Below, in pieces: positions 37,073 to 47,289 of a DNA stretch of 64,000 bases. A program made the position numbers and the translations under genes. The stretch is from Sympetrum striolatum. Taxonomy: Eukaryota > Arthropoda > Insecta > Odonata > Libellulidae. The notes beneath the pieces were generated by a model. The model did not search any database and was not told the DNA's origin. It was given only the letters and a program-made list of their open reading frames with translations. The first letter of the stretch is position 1; the number at the start of each line of letters is the position of its first letter. The DNA is taken from positions 24,584,459 through 24,648,458 of the forward strand of contig OX388349.1 of NCBI GenBank assembly GCA_947579665.1, read 5' to 3'.

Positions 37073-38700
37073 CTAAGTTGCCATCGAATGGACAAGTGCT
37101 AAGAGTGCTTTTTTATAATATGCGAAGAGTAAACTTAGATTTGCGTACTAGTGCCAATTAAGCAGAAAAGGAAGTGGAAGTTTTCTGAGAGAAAGCGCGA
37201 ATACCTACAAGAAAACTTCAACGCAGTATTGAGAAGCTATAGTCACTTTATCAGGAGTAAAGAATATTGCACAAATCTTAAAGTAGATCGAATGAATCGC
37301 AAAAGAAAAAGGAAACTAAGTTCCTTGAATTATTTGACGATCTTTATTACACTGCGCATGCAGACGCTTTGGAAACGTCTCCCCCGAAGAAGACAAGCAG
37401 TTTCTTCTAAATCAACGAGAAAAAGGACGAACAGGATGTATGCTTGGACTGGACGATAATTTAAGGCAAAGTGTAAACAAAGAAATTGTCGATAGACTCT
37501 CAGTTATCGCAACCTGTAGGGGAGCTGAACATCTTCTTGGGGTTCCCAGTATTTCCCAGTTCTGGGAGTGGTAGAGCTCAAGCAACTGCTGTGCACCAGG
37601 TGCAGGAAGAATGGGGTCTAACTGATAGGTTTCAAGCATTCTGTTGCGATACTACTGCATCAAACACAGGAAGAATGAATGGCGATTGCCTCTTAATAGA
37701 GCAAAGATTTGAAAAATACATTTTATTTTTACCATGCCGGCACCATATTTATGGCATAATTTTACGGAGTGTTTTCGACGAAAAATTTGGAAAGTCCTTT
37801 AAGAACACAGCGGGAAAAATTTTACATTTTGCGCTTCAGCATCTACAAGATAGTCATCCCAAAGAAGACTATCGAGAGATCCTTGAAGTAACCGTTATTT
37901 TTATGGGAGGGGTACCTCCATGAGGGATATCATTTCGCATCCCCGGTGCGTTGCACCATGCTAGGTGGATGTCAAAAGCACTGTATTCCTTAAAAATATT
38001 TCTTTTTCGTCATGAGTTAGCATTATCTACCAAAGAAGTAGGTGTAATACGCGATGTCTGCATATTTGTAGTGAGCCTGTACGTGGAGGGCTGGATTACC
38101 GCGCCAAATGCCAGGGAAGCTCCTAGAAGAGATGATATTTTTACAAAAGTTATATGAATGCAGTAGAAAAGGCAATTATGTTTCTGTGGCCAAAATGAAC
38201 AAATTCTGCAACCATTTGTTGTAGCTTACGCCAGAAAATGCGGCCTTGGCATTCTTCGATGAGAAGATATCGGTGAATACAAAACTACTAAGGGTAAAAT
38301 CTCTGGAAACAAGCTTCAGCGATTTTTCAGATTATTCCACAAAAAGACCTTCAGTATACTCAAACTACATACGCAAATTCATAGAAAAAGGACTTGAAAG
38401 TTTCATTTGTTGCGAATCAAAGTAATTTTTCAAAAGATTTAATATTTCTGTGTAATTGTTGTCCAAGGATCCACAACTGTGGCTAGATGACGAAAGATAC
38501 AAACAAGGATTTGAGATAGTGAAATAATTGAAAGCCCTCAACAACTGTGCAGAAAGAGGGGTTAAGTTGATGGAGGAGTTCAACAAAAACTAACGCAAAT
38601 AAACACAAAAACAATTTGTGCTAAAAGTCGTGCGTGAATACAGACGGAAATTCCTAGACTGCAACAGGACAACGTTGGCCCATGAATTTTAGGATTGTGC
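37073..38700 (+). pseudogene. decayed hAT-like transposase of the 13.2-kb element
   Basis: The protein can be followed across all three plus frames: LPSNGQVLRVLFYNMRRVNL (from about 37079), EKARIPTRKL, AHADALETSPPEEDKQFLL, IVDRLSVIATCRGAEHLLGV, then from about 37567 SSGSGRAQATAV and FCCDTTASNTGRMNGD, PCRHHIYGIIL, HHARWMSKALYSLKIFLF. This matches a widespread family of uncharacterised arthropod and cnidarian proteins recalled from memory. The CDTTASN block and the later C-x2-H (CRHH) match the first Asp region and the CxxH motif of hAT transposases. Several frameshifts and stops make it non-functional. The frame 37486-37923 is only one fragment and not a gene. Confidence 0.6.
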
Positions 38701-38904
38701 ATTAATAAAAATATATTTTGCATTTTTTATCATCAAACGTCCTCAATTCATTTACCAAACCTAAGAAAACCAAAAACTAGCTTTCAATATCTATACCGGA
38801 ATAAAATAATATTTATCCTTTTATACATAGCTAACTTCAAAATTTTGTAGAATATAAGGCATAATTAGGTCTTTAACCTACGCTATGCTGAAAAAATATG
38901 GTAA

Positions 38905-39319
38905 AAATTGATTACAGCTATAAAAACAAGATAGAATACAAGGCGGCGAGATTCTCGGATTGGAGCGGAGGCGCCTAGTGAACGGCGCCACTTGAACGGC
39001 GCGCGCTCTCTATTTGGGCTGAATCTCAAAAACTACCTGGCAGATCTAATTAATATTTTAGAAAAATCACGGTTAATGTCTAACAATGCATTGGTAGAAA
39101 AATAAAAACAGTTGAAATATGGGAAGACTCCGTTATCTCCTGTGATGATCGAAAAAAGGCCAAAAATGTTGAAAATTATAAACTTTAAGCGCGATGCGGC
39201 ACGTCTTTCCGTTATCCGATTTAAATAATATTTTACACGATTTATTTTCTAACCAAATGGAACAACTTTAGGGGGCGTCCCGAAAGAATTTCAAACTTTC
39301 GAAAATAAGGACCACCCTA
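38905..39319 (-). repeat. right long TIR of the 13.2-kb element
   Basis: Inverted copy of 26138-26560, ending GGACCACCCTA directly before the GTGCCCCAT direct repeat. Confidence 0.85.
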
Positions 39320-39694
39320 GTGCCCCATACAGTATCGAATACAATACACGCACTCTACCATCTTATAGAAAGAGATGATAAATAAATAAATTAGTCAAAC
39401 AGAGCAGAACGATGTACACTTTAATCAGTTTGAATGGCGTATCCTTGACTACGCATATTAAGGAATGAGGAGTAAAACCACTTACCTCCTGAAATTTACT
39501 TTATCCACCTTAATTCGAACAAAATTCAATTAGATTTATAAAACAAAAGAGAGCGCGCTAATTGACTTTTAGTTCGTTTAATTATTACTAGGTAATCATA
39601 CAGTAGAGACACATCATGAGCAGCATTGGTACTGAATGAGATAGGGCAAGTGGTTCAAGGTGCCCCTATGTTCGAGGTGCCCCACTCTCCCCTA

Positions 39695-41021
39695 CTTAAT
39701 AATGAATCCTTTTAGTTAAAACAGTATTTAACTAAAAAAGTAAAACTTGATTGATAAGACAAAACAGAATTTCAGTTTTAGTTGAAAGTAGATACTTGCA
39801 ATGAAATCATTTTATTGTTTTACGAATTTTCGCATAAAACAACACTTCTCTGAACAGTTAAATAAAAAAATATTCCCTGGTGGGTTCCCTGGGAAAAATC
39901 TTATGTAAAAATATTATGTATCTCTCAAGTAGTCAGTAGAAATATATATTTATTGTCTCCTCGCAAACGTACGTGCTAAATAATCATCTCATTTATTTAT
40001 TATTAACTAGTTTTTGCTTTTCTCCCACGCCAAAGATATTAGAACTTTGTTCTTATAGATAATATCTGGACCTCCCAAAAAGATACAACAACCAATTCCT
40101 GGGTTCTCGCTGGAAGTATGCTTAAAAAGCGTGTAAAATATTATCTTCTATCCATGAAATACTAATTATGGAAGGCGCAAAAGAGCAATGCTATTTTAGT
40201 CGGCAGAGTCCTGCATCTCGTAATCACTCTGGTGGCTGCTGAATAAATCCCCAATTGAGAAATAAATCGGAAATAATTTAGGACTTCTGATTCATATAAA
40301 CATTTGATCCAGGAGGAAACCCGTCACAGATCTCCTTTCCTCTTACTTCTTGGAATATTTCAATGAAATGTATGAAAAACTCATCCGCTTTTCAGCATAA
40401 ACGCTGCAGTGTTAATACTCTCTCAGAACACAGTACGAACTAATATCACATTTATTTTAGACTGTCATGAACCCCTAAAATCTCTACGAAGTTGTAGTAA
40501 TTGATATTACCAGTATTTTCTGTCCATTATTTACCTGTACGCATAGTTTCCAAAAATAAAATCTTAGCTGAGCCATATCACTCGGTATCGCATCTTTTCT
40601 TTTTACCGGGAAAGTTTCCCCAGTGCACTGTTTCCTCGTTAAGCCATCAGCATGACTGAAAACAGCAAGAAATTCTTCTGCAACATCTAAGTATCTGATT
40701 TTAACCAGAATATCAAACATGCATACGCTTTAATTGATTTTCCAATATATCATCTAGCATTCTACATTTCATCACAAGACAAGATGAAAATAAGCCACAT
40801 TTTTCATTAAAGAAAACAATATAATACATATCTTCTATGAGTGTCACAACGTACGACTGACCTAGCAAAGGCAGTAGCAACAAAATCTAGATTCTAACAT
40901 AGATAAAAGGACGACTAAGTCATCTCTCACGGAATGACCCTACTAAACATTCCTTGTTCGTCGCTTCAGAAAATTCTCAATAATGAACGATTTGACATAT
41001 TACCTTGTAAGCAAATACCGA
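39695..41021. other. intergenic with one possible exon
   Basis: Mostly AT-rich. On the minus strand, 40720-40532 reads LDVAEEFLAVFSHADGLTRK onward to FYFWKLCVQ and then meets a good donor (GTACAG|GTAAAT). No family was recognised and no partner exon was found, so it is recorded only as a weak exon candidate. Confidence 0.3.
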
Positions 41022-41033
41022 CCCCAGTAGCAG

Positions 41034-41560
41034 AGAAAGTTGTCACAACGTTGTATCAACGTTACAATGGAAAAAATGTAACGTTGTCTCAACGTTGACA
41101 AATGTTGTCACAACGTTACGTAACGTTGATGCAACGTTGATACAACGTCAAAGTTCCCAGGAATCAACGTTGCCACAACGTTACCACAATGTTGTCTTAA
41201 CGTTGCTACAACGTTGTCACAACGTTAATGTTGATGTCACAAAGACAACGTTGTATCAACGTTACAATGAGAAAAACCAAATCTTGTCATAACCTTATCA
41301 AATGTTGTCACAAGGTTGCATAATGTTAATGCAACGTTGATACAACGTCAACGTTGCCACAATGTTACCACAATGTTGTCTTAATGTTGATACAATGTTG
41401 TCACAACGTTAACATTGATGTCACAAAGACAATGTTGTATCAACGTTGATACAACGTCAAAGTTCCCAGGAATCAATGTTGCAATAACAGTACCACAATG
41501 TTGTCTTAACGTTGCTACATTGTTGTCACAATGCTAACATTGATGTCACAAAGTTTATAA
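41034..41560. repeat. AACGTT palindrome array, left subterminal
   Basis: Dozens of CAACGTTG or AATGTTG words spaced about 10-20 bp apart, reading GTTGTCACAACGTTG and GTTGTATCAACGTT. A higher-order unit beginning AACGTTGATACAACGTCA recurs at about 41132, 41332 and 41439, so local tandem duplication enlarged the array. Confidence 0.8.
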
Positions 41561-44500
41561 TGTTAATATTTCTTTTCTTCTTTCTCTCATTTCTGAATTT
41601 ACCATACTTTAGCCATTCCTGAACGTATGCTGTAATATTTGCTTGTGTTTCTTCCTCTCTCCATTTTGATATCCTTACTGTATAAAAAAGCAATATTTTA
41701 GATAAAGTTGTGGGCACATCATAAGTTTTGATTTGGCACAGTACATACAAGAACACACAAAATTTCTTGGTCAAATTCAAAGTAGCTGTCCGGATAGAAA
41801 TTCCTTGTTGCTATTGTGGAACATGGCCATATGGAACTTAAGTGGACAGCCACAAGACATTTGCCACAGTCCATGAGGACGATGTAGAACAATGTGGATG
41901 CTAACATGAAACCAATGTGGAACAAAAGGTCACCTCTGCCTATTTTCAACCTAGGCTCTTGCTATAGGTTATAACCTATTGGGAATCTTCAAATACCAAA
42001 GTGTCGTCCATAAAAACAAATTTATTTCAAGTATTTTTGAAATAACATATCTAAAAGAAGTAATAAATAAAAAAAATCAATTAAAAGCATGCATAGCTTA
42101 TGTGCTACTATTCATTTCTTGGGTCATATTATTATATCATACTCATTATTTGCGCTGTTAAGATTTCTTAGTAAGTGAAAGAAAAATAAAAATTATATTA
42201 ATGAAATGTCATGGAAGGGGTACAAAAATGAGCCACTTAAGTTTTCAGCATTAAATTAGGTTAAGCCAATTACATTGTTTTAAATAATTGATAACGAATT
42301 TCCTATTTAATTTCCAGTGTCTTGAAGAAGGTAATAGAAAAAACCTCTTATCTCGTGAATCAAAATACGTCATCTGTAGCATTATTATTTGAACATAGAG
42401 AGAAATATAAATAGTTGGCAATATACATTAAAAAGTTAACCAGTATACAGATACTCATATGAGGTGCTTGCAATACAATAATCACAGAATTAAACAAGAA
42501 ACCAAAATAAATTAAGCAATAAGAAAGTTGCGGCAAATCTGGATGCTCCTTAGTAATTAGGGACTGATATTTGATGGAACTTTCTGAAACATACTACTTT
42601 TGTAATGCCATATAAGTGTACAAAAGATAGGGAATGAGGTGCAATAAATTATGCTACATCCATAACCTTTACTGAATTATAACATTTTTCACAAACCTTT
42701 TCGGGATTTAAGTTTTGATTAAACTATTTGGAATAACAAAATTATTTTTCGGAATTTCTATTACTTTTTAATTAACGGCTACATATTTCTAGCAAACTGT
42801 TGGGAGCCAAGTGAACTGTGATGTAAGAAAGATCAACCACTTTATATCGAAAGTATTTTCACATACCATATCCGATCTCTTCCTGTATTTCCTAGTCACA
42901 TAATTCCGTTTCTTCGAGAAATATGGTTGAGTCTTTTAATTCTGGAATCACATTCTTCCATGCGAAATCCTTGGACACGAATAAAATCCTGGGTAAAATT
43001 TCACTTTGGTGTTGTTTGGGAGAACGAAAGTGAAATTTTACCAAATCCTGGTACAATTGTTTTTAATTTCACTTTAGCTGTTAAAGTACTCAAATACTTC
43101 GCATTGGCAAGGTGTACTTAGTGGAATAAGGCGGTTCATAGGTAGTATCAGATTAATTTATTTAAGCAGGGTATGCGAATTGTACAATTTATATAAATAG
43201 TGCTTCACAATGAATATAAAGGCCGTCATACACCAGGAAATATTTCCCCGTGTATGACGGCCTTAAGATTAGAAAGTATTCAACAAAAATTCAAAGATTG
43301 CTTAGCAGTTGCTATTCAAACTGATAACTTTGATAGACATTATACTTGCCTAAACAGGATAACAATTTAGAGACACAGTAGTATCCATCATAATTTCGTA
43401 TAACCATTTGCTCTGCTTACCAAGTAAGTGCAACAAAGAACAGCAATCACAGTCCGCTACCAACAACAGTTCTTAACAAACCTTTACGAGACGAAAGAAA
43501 CAACCACATAATTAGTTGGAAAGCAAAGTGTTTCAAAATGGCACAGTATTTAAGAACAATTCGAAGACTTCTTGAGAGGTTAATATACAAACAAAACATG
43601 GTGCAGTACTTTAGAGAGATTTAAAACACATCGGAGAAACTTTTTGTTAAACTTAAAAACGGGCTGCGATAAAGAACGGAAATAGTTGAACTTCAATGAA
43701 GTTGAAACGTGCTCGGAAGGCTGTATAAGATGTAAGAGTCTTCTCGATCTTAATATCTGCAACTAAATAACACCAATCTGGAGAGCAATCTATCTAACAA
43801 TTCTATATCCCTTACATTGTTTACATTCTTAAACCGCCATGACAGTATCTATCGATTATGACTTAAAGTCGACTTCGAAGTATCGATCCCGGAGTCTACC
43901 GTTTTTGAATGAGGGCGGCTGAAAAACCTTTCTATTTTTTCTTCTTCTTCAGTGTTCAAGATATCGATTGATTTTCAAGAACTCGCCGTTCTTCTCGTAT
44001 GTTTGCCTTCCTCTTCATTTCCGCGTAGTTTTTACGATATCCTTGCTAAGGATGATGGAAGAATTCGCGCCCCTCCTTCAGACAACACAAATACTTCTGA
44101 TTAAAACTTCATTGAGGTAATTAGGTAATTATTGAATATTTTCCTATACAATTATGAATTCTTTAAGACTTAAATTAAGAGGCTGTGACATTTTTTATCC
44201 ATCTATTAGATATTCCCTATAATAGCCAATATATAAAAGTTACTTATCTCAGTTGAAAAGTCCATGCTTTATCATTTTCATCTAAAAACAATGTTCCCGT
44301 ATTTTTATCTTTCTAGTATCATTTAAGTGAGAGTAGGAGAGTGAGCATTAGAATAAGCAGCGCTTGGTTAGGGGGTGGTTCGTATAAAATAAAGGACCAC
44401 GCACTGTCCTATGTCGGCTTTCAGTAGATCCATTCCGTCACTATATGTTTCACTGATGAAATTTCACTGTTAAGGGCTACTCCAAAATCCGCTACGAGGT

Positions 44501-45536
44501 TTTTAACTGTCGAAGAAATGAGGGATGAGGAGGTGCAAACTTTAAACCGAAATTGAGGATGTCCTTGACGTATTTAGGAAGCACAGTCACACAGTATAAA
44601 GCTGTTATACCAGGGATGGAGTGGATAAAATATTTTTGAACTGACCTCGAATACAAAAGGGATACAGCGAAGGAAAACCAATTTGCTCCCATCTTGCAGC
44701 TCGTGATTCCTTAGTTTTAATTAGCCACGAATTTAACACATGACGACCAGGTCTAACCTCCAAGTCAGTCAGTCAGAGTCTCCAATAACCTGGTTGCCCC
44801 TCTTCCTCACTTTTCCCTTTTTCGTAGAATGTATAAGCAATGAGCAGTTTGCACCTAAAAACAGAGTGCATGTGATTGTAGCCCTAGTCATGCGAAATTG
44901 TCTGCATCCATCGCCGGTTCTCTGCCGCCTTCGCTCTTTTGGCTTGCAGCTCTCTTTTTCCGCCGGTCGTCCTTAAAGGTAAATAAAACTCTTTCGTTTT
45001 CAAAAACCTCTAATCTTTATTCGCAAGAGTAACTCTGAAAACCTGGCAAGAACTCCCTTCTAGGAGTGTGGTATAACAACTTTAACACTGGGAGTGACCA
45101 CACAATTTTAAAATACCAAATGATGTTTAATCCCCGAATGGAACTGAAGAAGTTCATTTCTTGTGGGAAGCAGGAAATAAACATCGATAAGCTTGCAAAT
45201 AACAAGGAGTTTTAGCTGGAACATAGGAATATTCTCAGCCCTTCATGAGAAAGAACTCGGAGCCAAAGCAATGGAAGTCGTCAAAACCCAGCGAATGATG
45301 AAACGACAGAAGGAACTGAAGATTTGAGACATTCCAAGGGATAATACTGAATTTACCCAGAATTCAAGATTGAGAAGAAAGTTCGAAAAGGTGACAGTCT
45401 ATCTCCCATCTTATTCCCAGCAGTTTTGGAAGAAGTTTTTATATCCATTAATTAATGGATGCAGGAACTCATTAAAAAATACATTTTTCATGGTACCCCT
45501 ACTTAAATACCAACTCATATACATATATGCGTGCAA
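41561..45536. other. interior of the AACGTT element, no gene recognised
   Basis: AT-rich. Contains an inverted pair GTAAAATTTCACTTT / AAAGTGAAATTTTAC (about 42990-43042) and a small palindrome at 43219-43265. The short minus-strand open stretches around 41526-41949 and 44492-44692 lack any family signature. Confidence 0.4.
43219..43265. repeat. 47-bp hairpin
   Basis: AAGGCCGTCATACAC and GTGTATGACGGCCTT are perfect 15-bp inverted copies separated by CAGG-AAATATTT-CCCC, itself partly palindromic. It looks like a minimal non-autonomous transposon or its paired ends. Confidence 0.7.
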
Positions 45537-45860
45537 GTTGCAATGTTGTCACAAAGTTCCCACAACGTTGTCACAACGTTGTAACAACTTTGTGACAACG
45601 TTGTGACAACTTTATGACAACGTTGTGATAACGTTGTCACAACGTTGTGACAACTAGCAAGTAACATTTTCCTTTTGGACGTTCATTACAGCGACTATGT
45701 TATAAAAATGTCAGTTAAAACCTCATGTAGCATCATTGAATAAAATTTTTCTGTAACATGAAAAATTAATGTTGCAGTATAACGTTGATGCAACGTTGTC
45801 ACAATGTTGACGTTGCAATTTACCATTTAGGTTGATGCAGCAACATTGATACAACGTTGT
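45537..45860. repeat. AACGTT palindrome array, right subterminal
   Basis: Mirror of the left array: CAACGTTGTCACAACGTTGT and CAACTTTGTGACAACG words, interrupted by an AT-rich stretch at about 45660-45770. Confidence 0.75.
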
Positions 45861-45884
45861 GACAACATTCTCTGCTACTGGGGG

Positions 45885-47276
45885 AGATAATGTATTATTT
45901 ACTCTTTGTCTCGTTCTGGAATGTTCCAGAGAGAATGCTTCAATAAATAACAACGTCAGTTTCCAGTTATGCTAATCAGACCATTAGCTATATCATACGC
46001 ATAATTTTATATAAAAGCTTACAAGCGATTATCTATAAAAATTTACAGCTTTCAGCCTAAATTATGCATCATCATTTGTTAGCTCAAACGAAATTCTCAG
46101 GAAACGAAACCCGGCAACCCCGGCAATATGCACTTGATGCACTGAGATATAACATATTATTGTCAATTGAACGTATTCATGTGGTAGACTATATTTCTGA
46201 GGATTGCTAATCAGTAAATGGTGATACATCCTTTCTATTATATTCCATGATTGAATTTAAATTGAATAGGAAATAGACTCCATTTTCCGTTTAGTTTAAG
46301 GCTTTTACATTCCATCTTTAAATTAGCTAATTCCGATAATATTTAAGTGTAAATCTAATAATTTTCATATTTAACAATTTAAAATGCTGTTACCTACTAT
46401 TTAGAATTGAATGGTTTTAAGAAAAGTCTAACGTAAACCTAACATAAAAATTTCCTTACAATAACATTCTATATCTCTGCCAACATTAATTGCGATGTAT
46501 TACGAAATTACGAAAAATCACATTAAGAAAAACATATCCAGTCTCTTCTAATAACTTAATTTATCGGCTCTGTTACGACCGTTACGCGTTATTCCTCTGT
46601 TGTCGATAGCGTTGGCATTATTGTGCTGAAGTATTTAACTTCTTCATTCTGAAATTCGAAAGGGAGTTACAGAATTTTTTCCGAAGATTGAATGACTAAC
46701 ATCTAATTGTAAGTACGGCTAATTTGAATAGTACGGCCTCACCGTAGGTACTTTCATTGAAATGCCCTTTCCATTAAATTATTCTCACCCTTATGAACTA
46801 AGAGAAAAATAAAATTTGAGCATTTCCTAAGAAGCGAACCTCAACATCAAGAAGTTTATGTCAAGGATTAAAAAGAAACGCCGGCGAATTATTCTATTGA
46901 TTCTGATGCGATACGGTGCAATCATGAAAATTGAATTGTGGGTGATCACGGGATCAAAATAATATTATCGTTACTCATATGTAATTAATTCAAAACTGTC
47001 AAAACTCAATCCAACAAATACGGTCTTGTTGCGGATGTAAGCAAATCATAAATTCACATTTAATAGCTACGATCATTTTCGTTAAAATCTCAGAGAATTA
47101 TTCTCTTAATGTTAAATATTGTTTTCTAGAGTATAAATAAGTCCTTCAGTCAACACTTTCTCATGACTCTGAGAAAGTTTGTATTTCGTTGACATTTTAT
47201 GACATTGACAAATCAAGTTTTTGAGTTGTTCATCGCTAAGATGTAAATGACTTTTAATTAACATTATTTTATCCAG
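45885..47276. other. intergenic, upstream region of the next gene
   Basis: AT-rich with no open gene. The promoter and any 5' untranslated exon of the gene at 47290 should lie here. An acceptor (TTATTTTATCCAG) at 47276 shows that a 5' untranslated intron ends just before the start codon, but the first exon cannot be placed. Confidence 0.45.
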
Positions 47277-47289
47277 GAACTAAGATACA

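Larger units (their letters stand above)
26138..39319 (+). mobile_element. 13.2-kb hAT-like transposon with ~410-bp TIRs, inserted in the pogo element
   Basis: Starts TAGGGTGGTCC and ends GGACCACCCTA. It is flanked on both sides by GTGCCCCAT (26129-26137 and 39320-39328), a 9-bp direct repeat whose last 8 bp would be a hAT-sized target duplication. The termini fit the hAT consensus (Y-A-R-N-G). The inverted repeats extend about 410 bp at about 95% identity, far longer than the usual 10-30 bp of hAT elements. Near the right end lies a decayed transposase with hAT-like motifs. The remaining 10.5 kb holds no intact gene but includes a piggyBac relic and a fold-back element, so much of the length may be later insertions. 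Confidence 0.65.
24517..39692 (-). mobile_element. pogo/Tigger-like DNA transposon, interrupted
   Basis: The ends are inverted: GGGGAGACTGGGGCACC at 24517 and, reversed, GGGGAGAGTGGGGCACC ending at 39692. Each is flanked by TA, the target duplication of the Tc1/mariner/pogo superfamily. Removing the inner 13.2-kb insertion leaves about 2 kb. Subterminal regions carry repeated GGGGCACCTTGAACC-type motifs in both orientations, possibly transposase binding sites. The only coding part is the C-terminal piece of a DDE transposase at 25099-26137. The N-terminal DNA-binding half and most of the catalytic core are absent, so this is an internally deleted, non-autonomous copy. Confidence 0.7.
41022..45884. 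mobile_element. 4.9-kb element with AACGTT-repeat termini
   Basis: The left end CCCCAGTAGCAGAGAAAGTT is the inverted copy (about one mismatch) of the right end ending CTCTGCTACTGGGG at 45884. Both ends continue inward as arrays of AACGTTG/CAACGTT units (41034-41560 and 45537-45860). The interior (41561-45536) is AT-rich with no recognisable transposase, so the element is non-autonomous or has decayed. No target duplication is evident, and the superfamily is unassigned. Confidence 0.6.

Noticed and set aside
37486..37923. Intact gene encoding the CCDTTASNTG protein
   Set aside because: Homologous blocks lie in other frames both upstream (from about 37079) and downstream, so this is one fragment of a frameshifted transposase.
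41034..41560. CRISPR-like array
   Set aside because: The repeats are short palindromes with irregular spacing and no unique spacers, at the end of a transposon in eukaryotic DNA.
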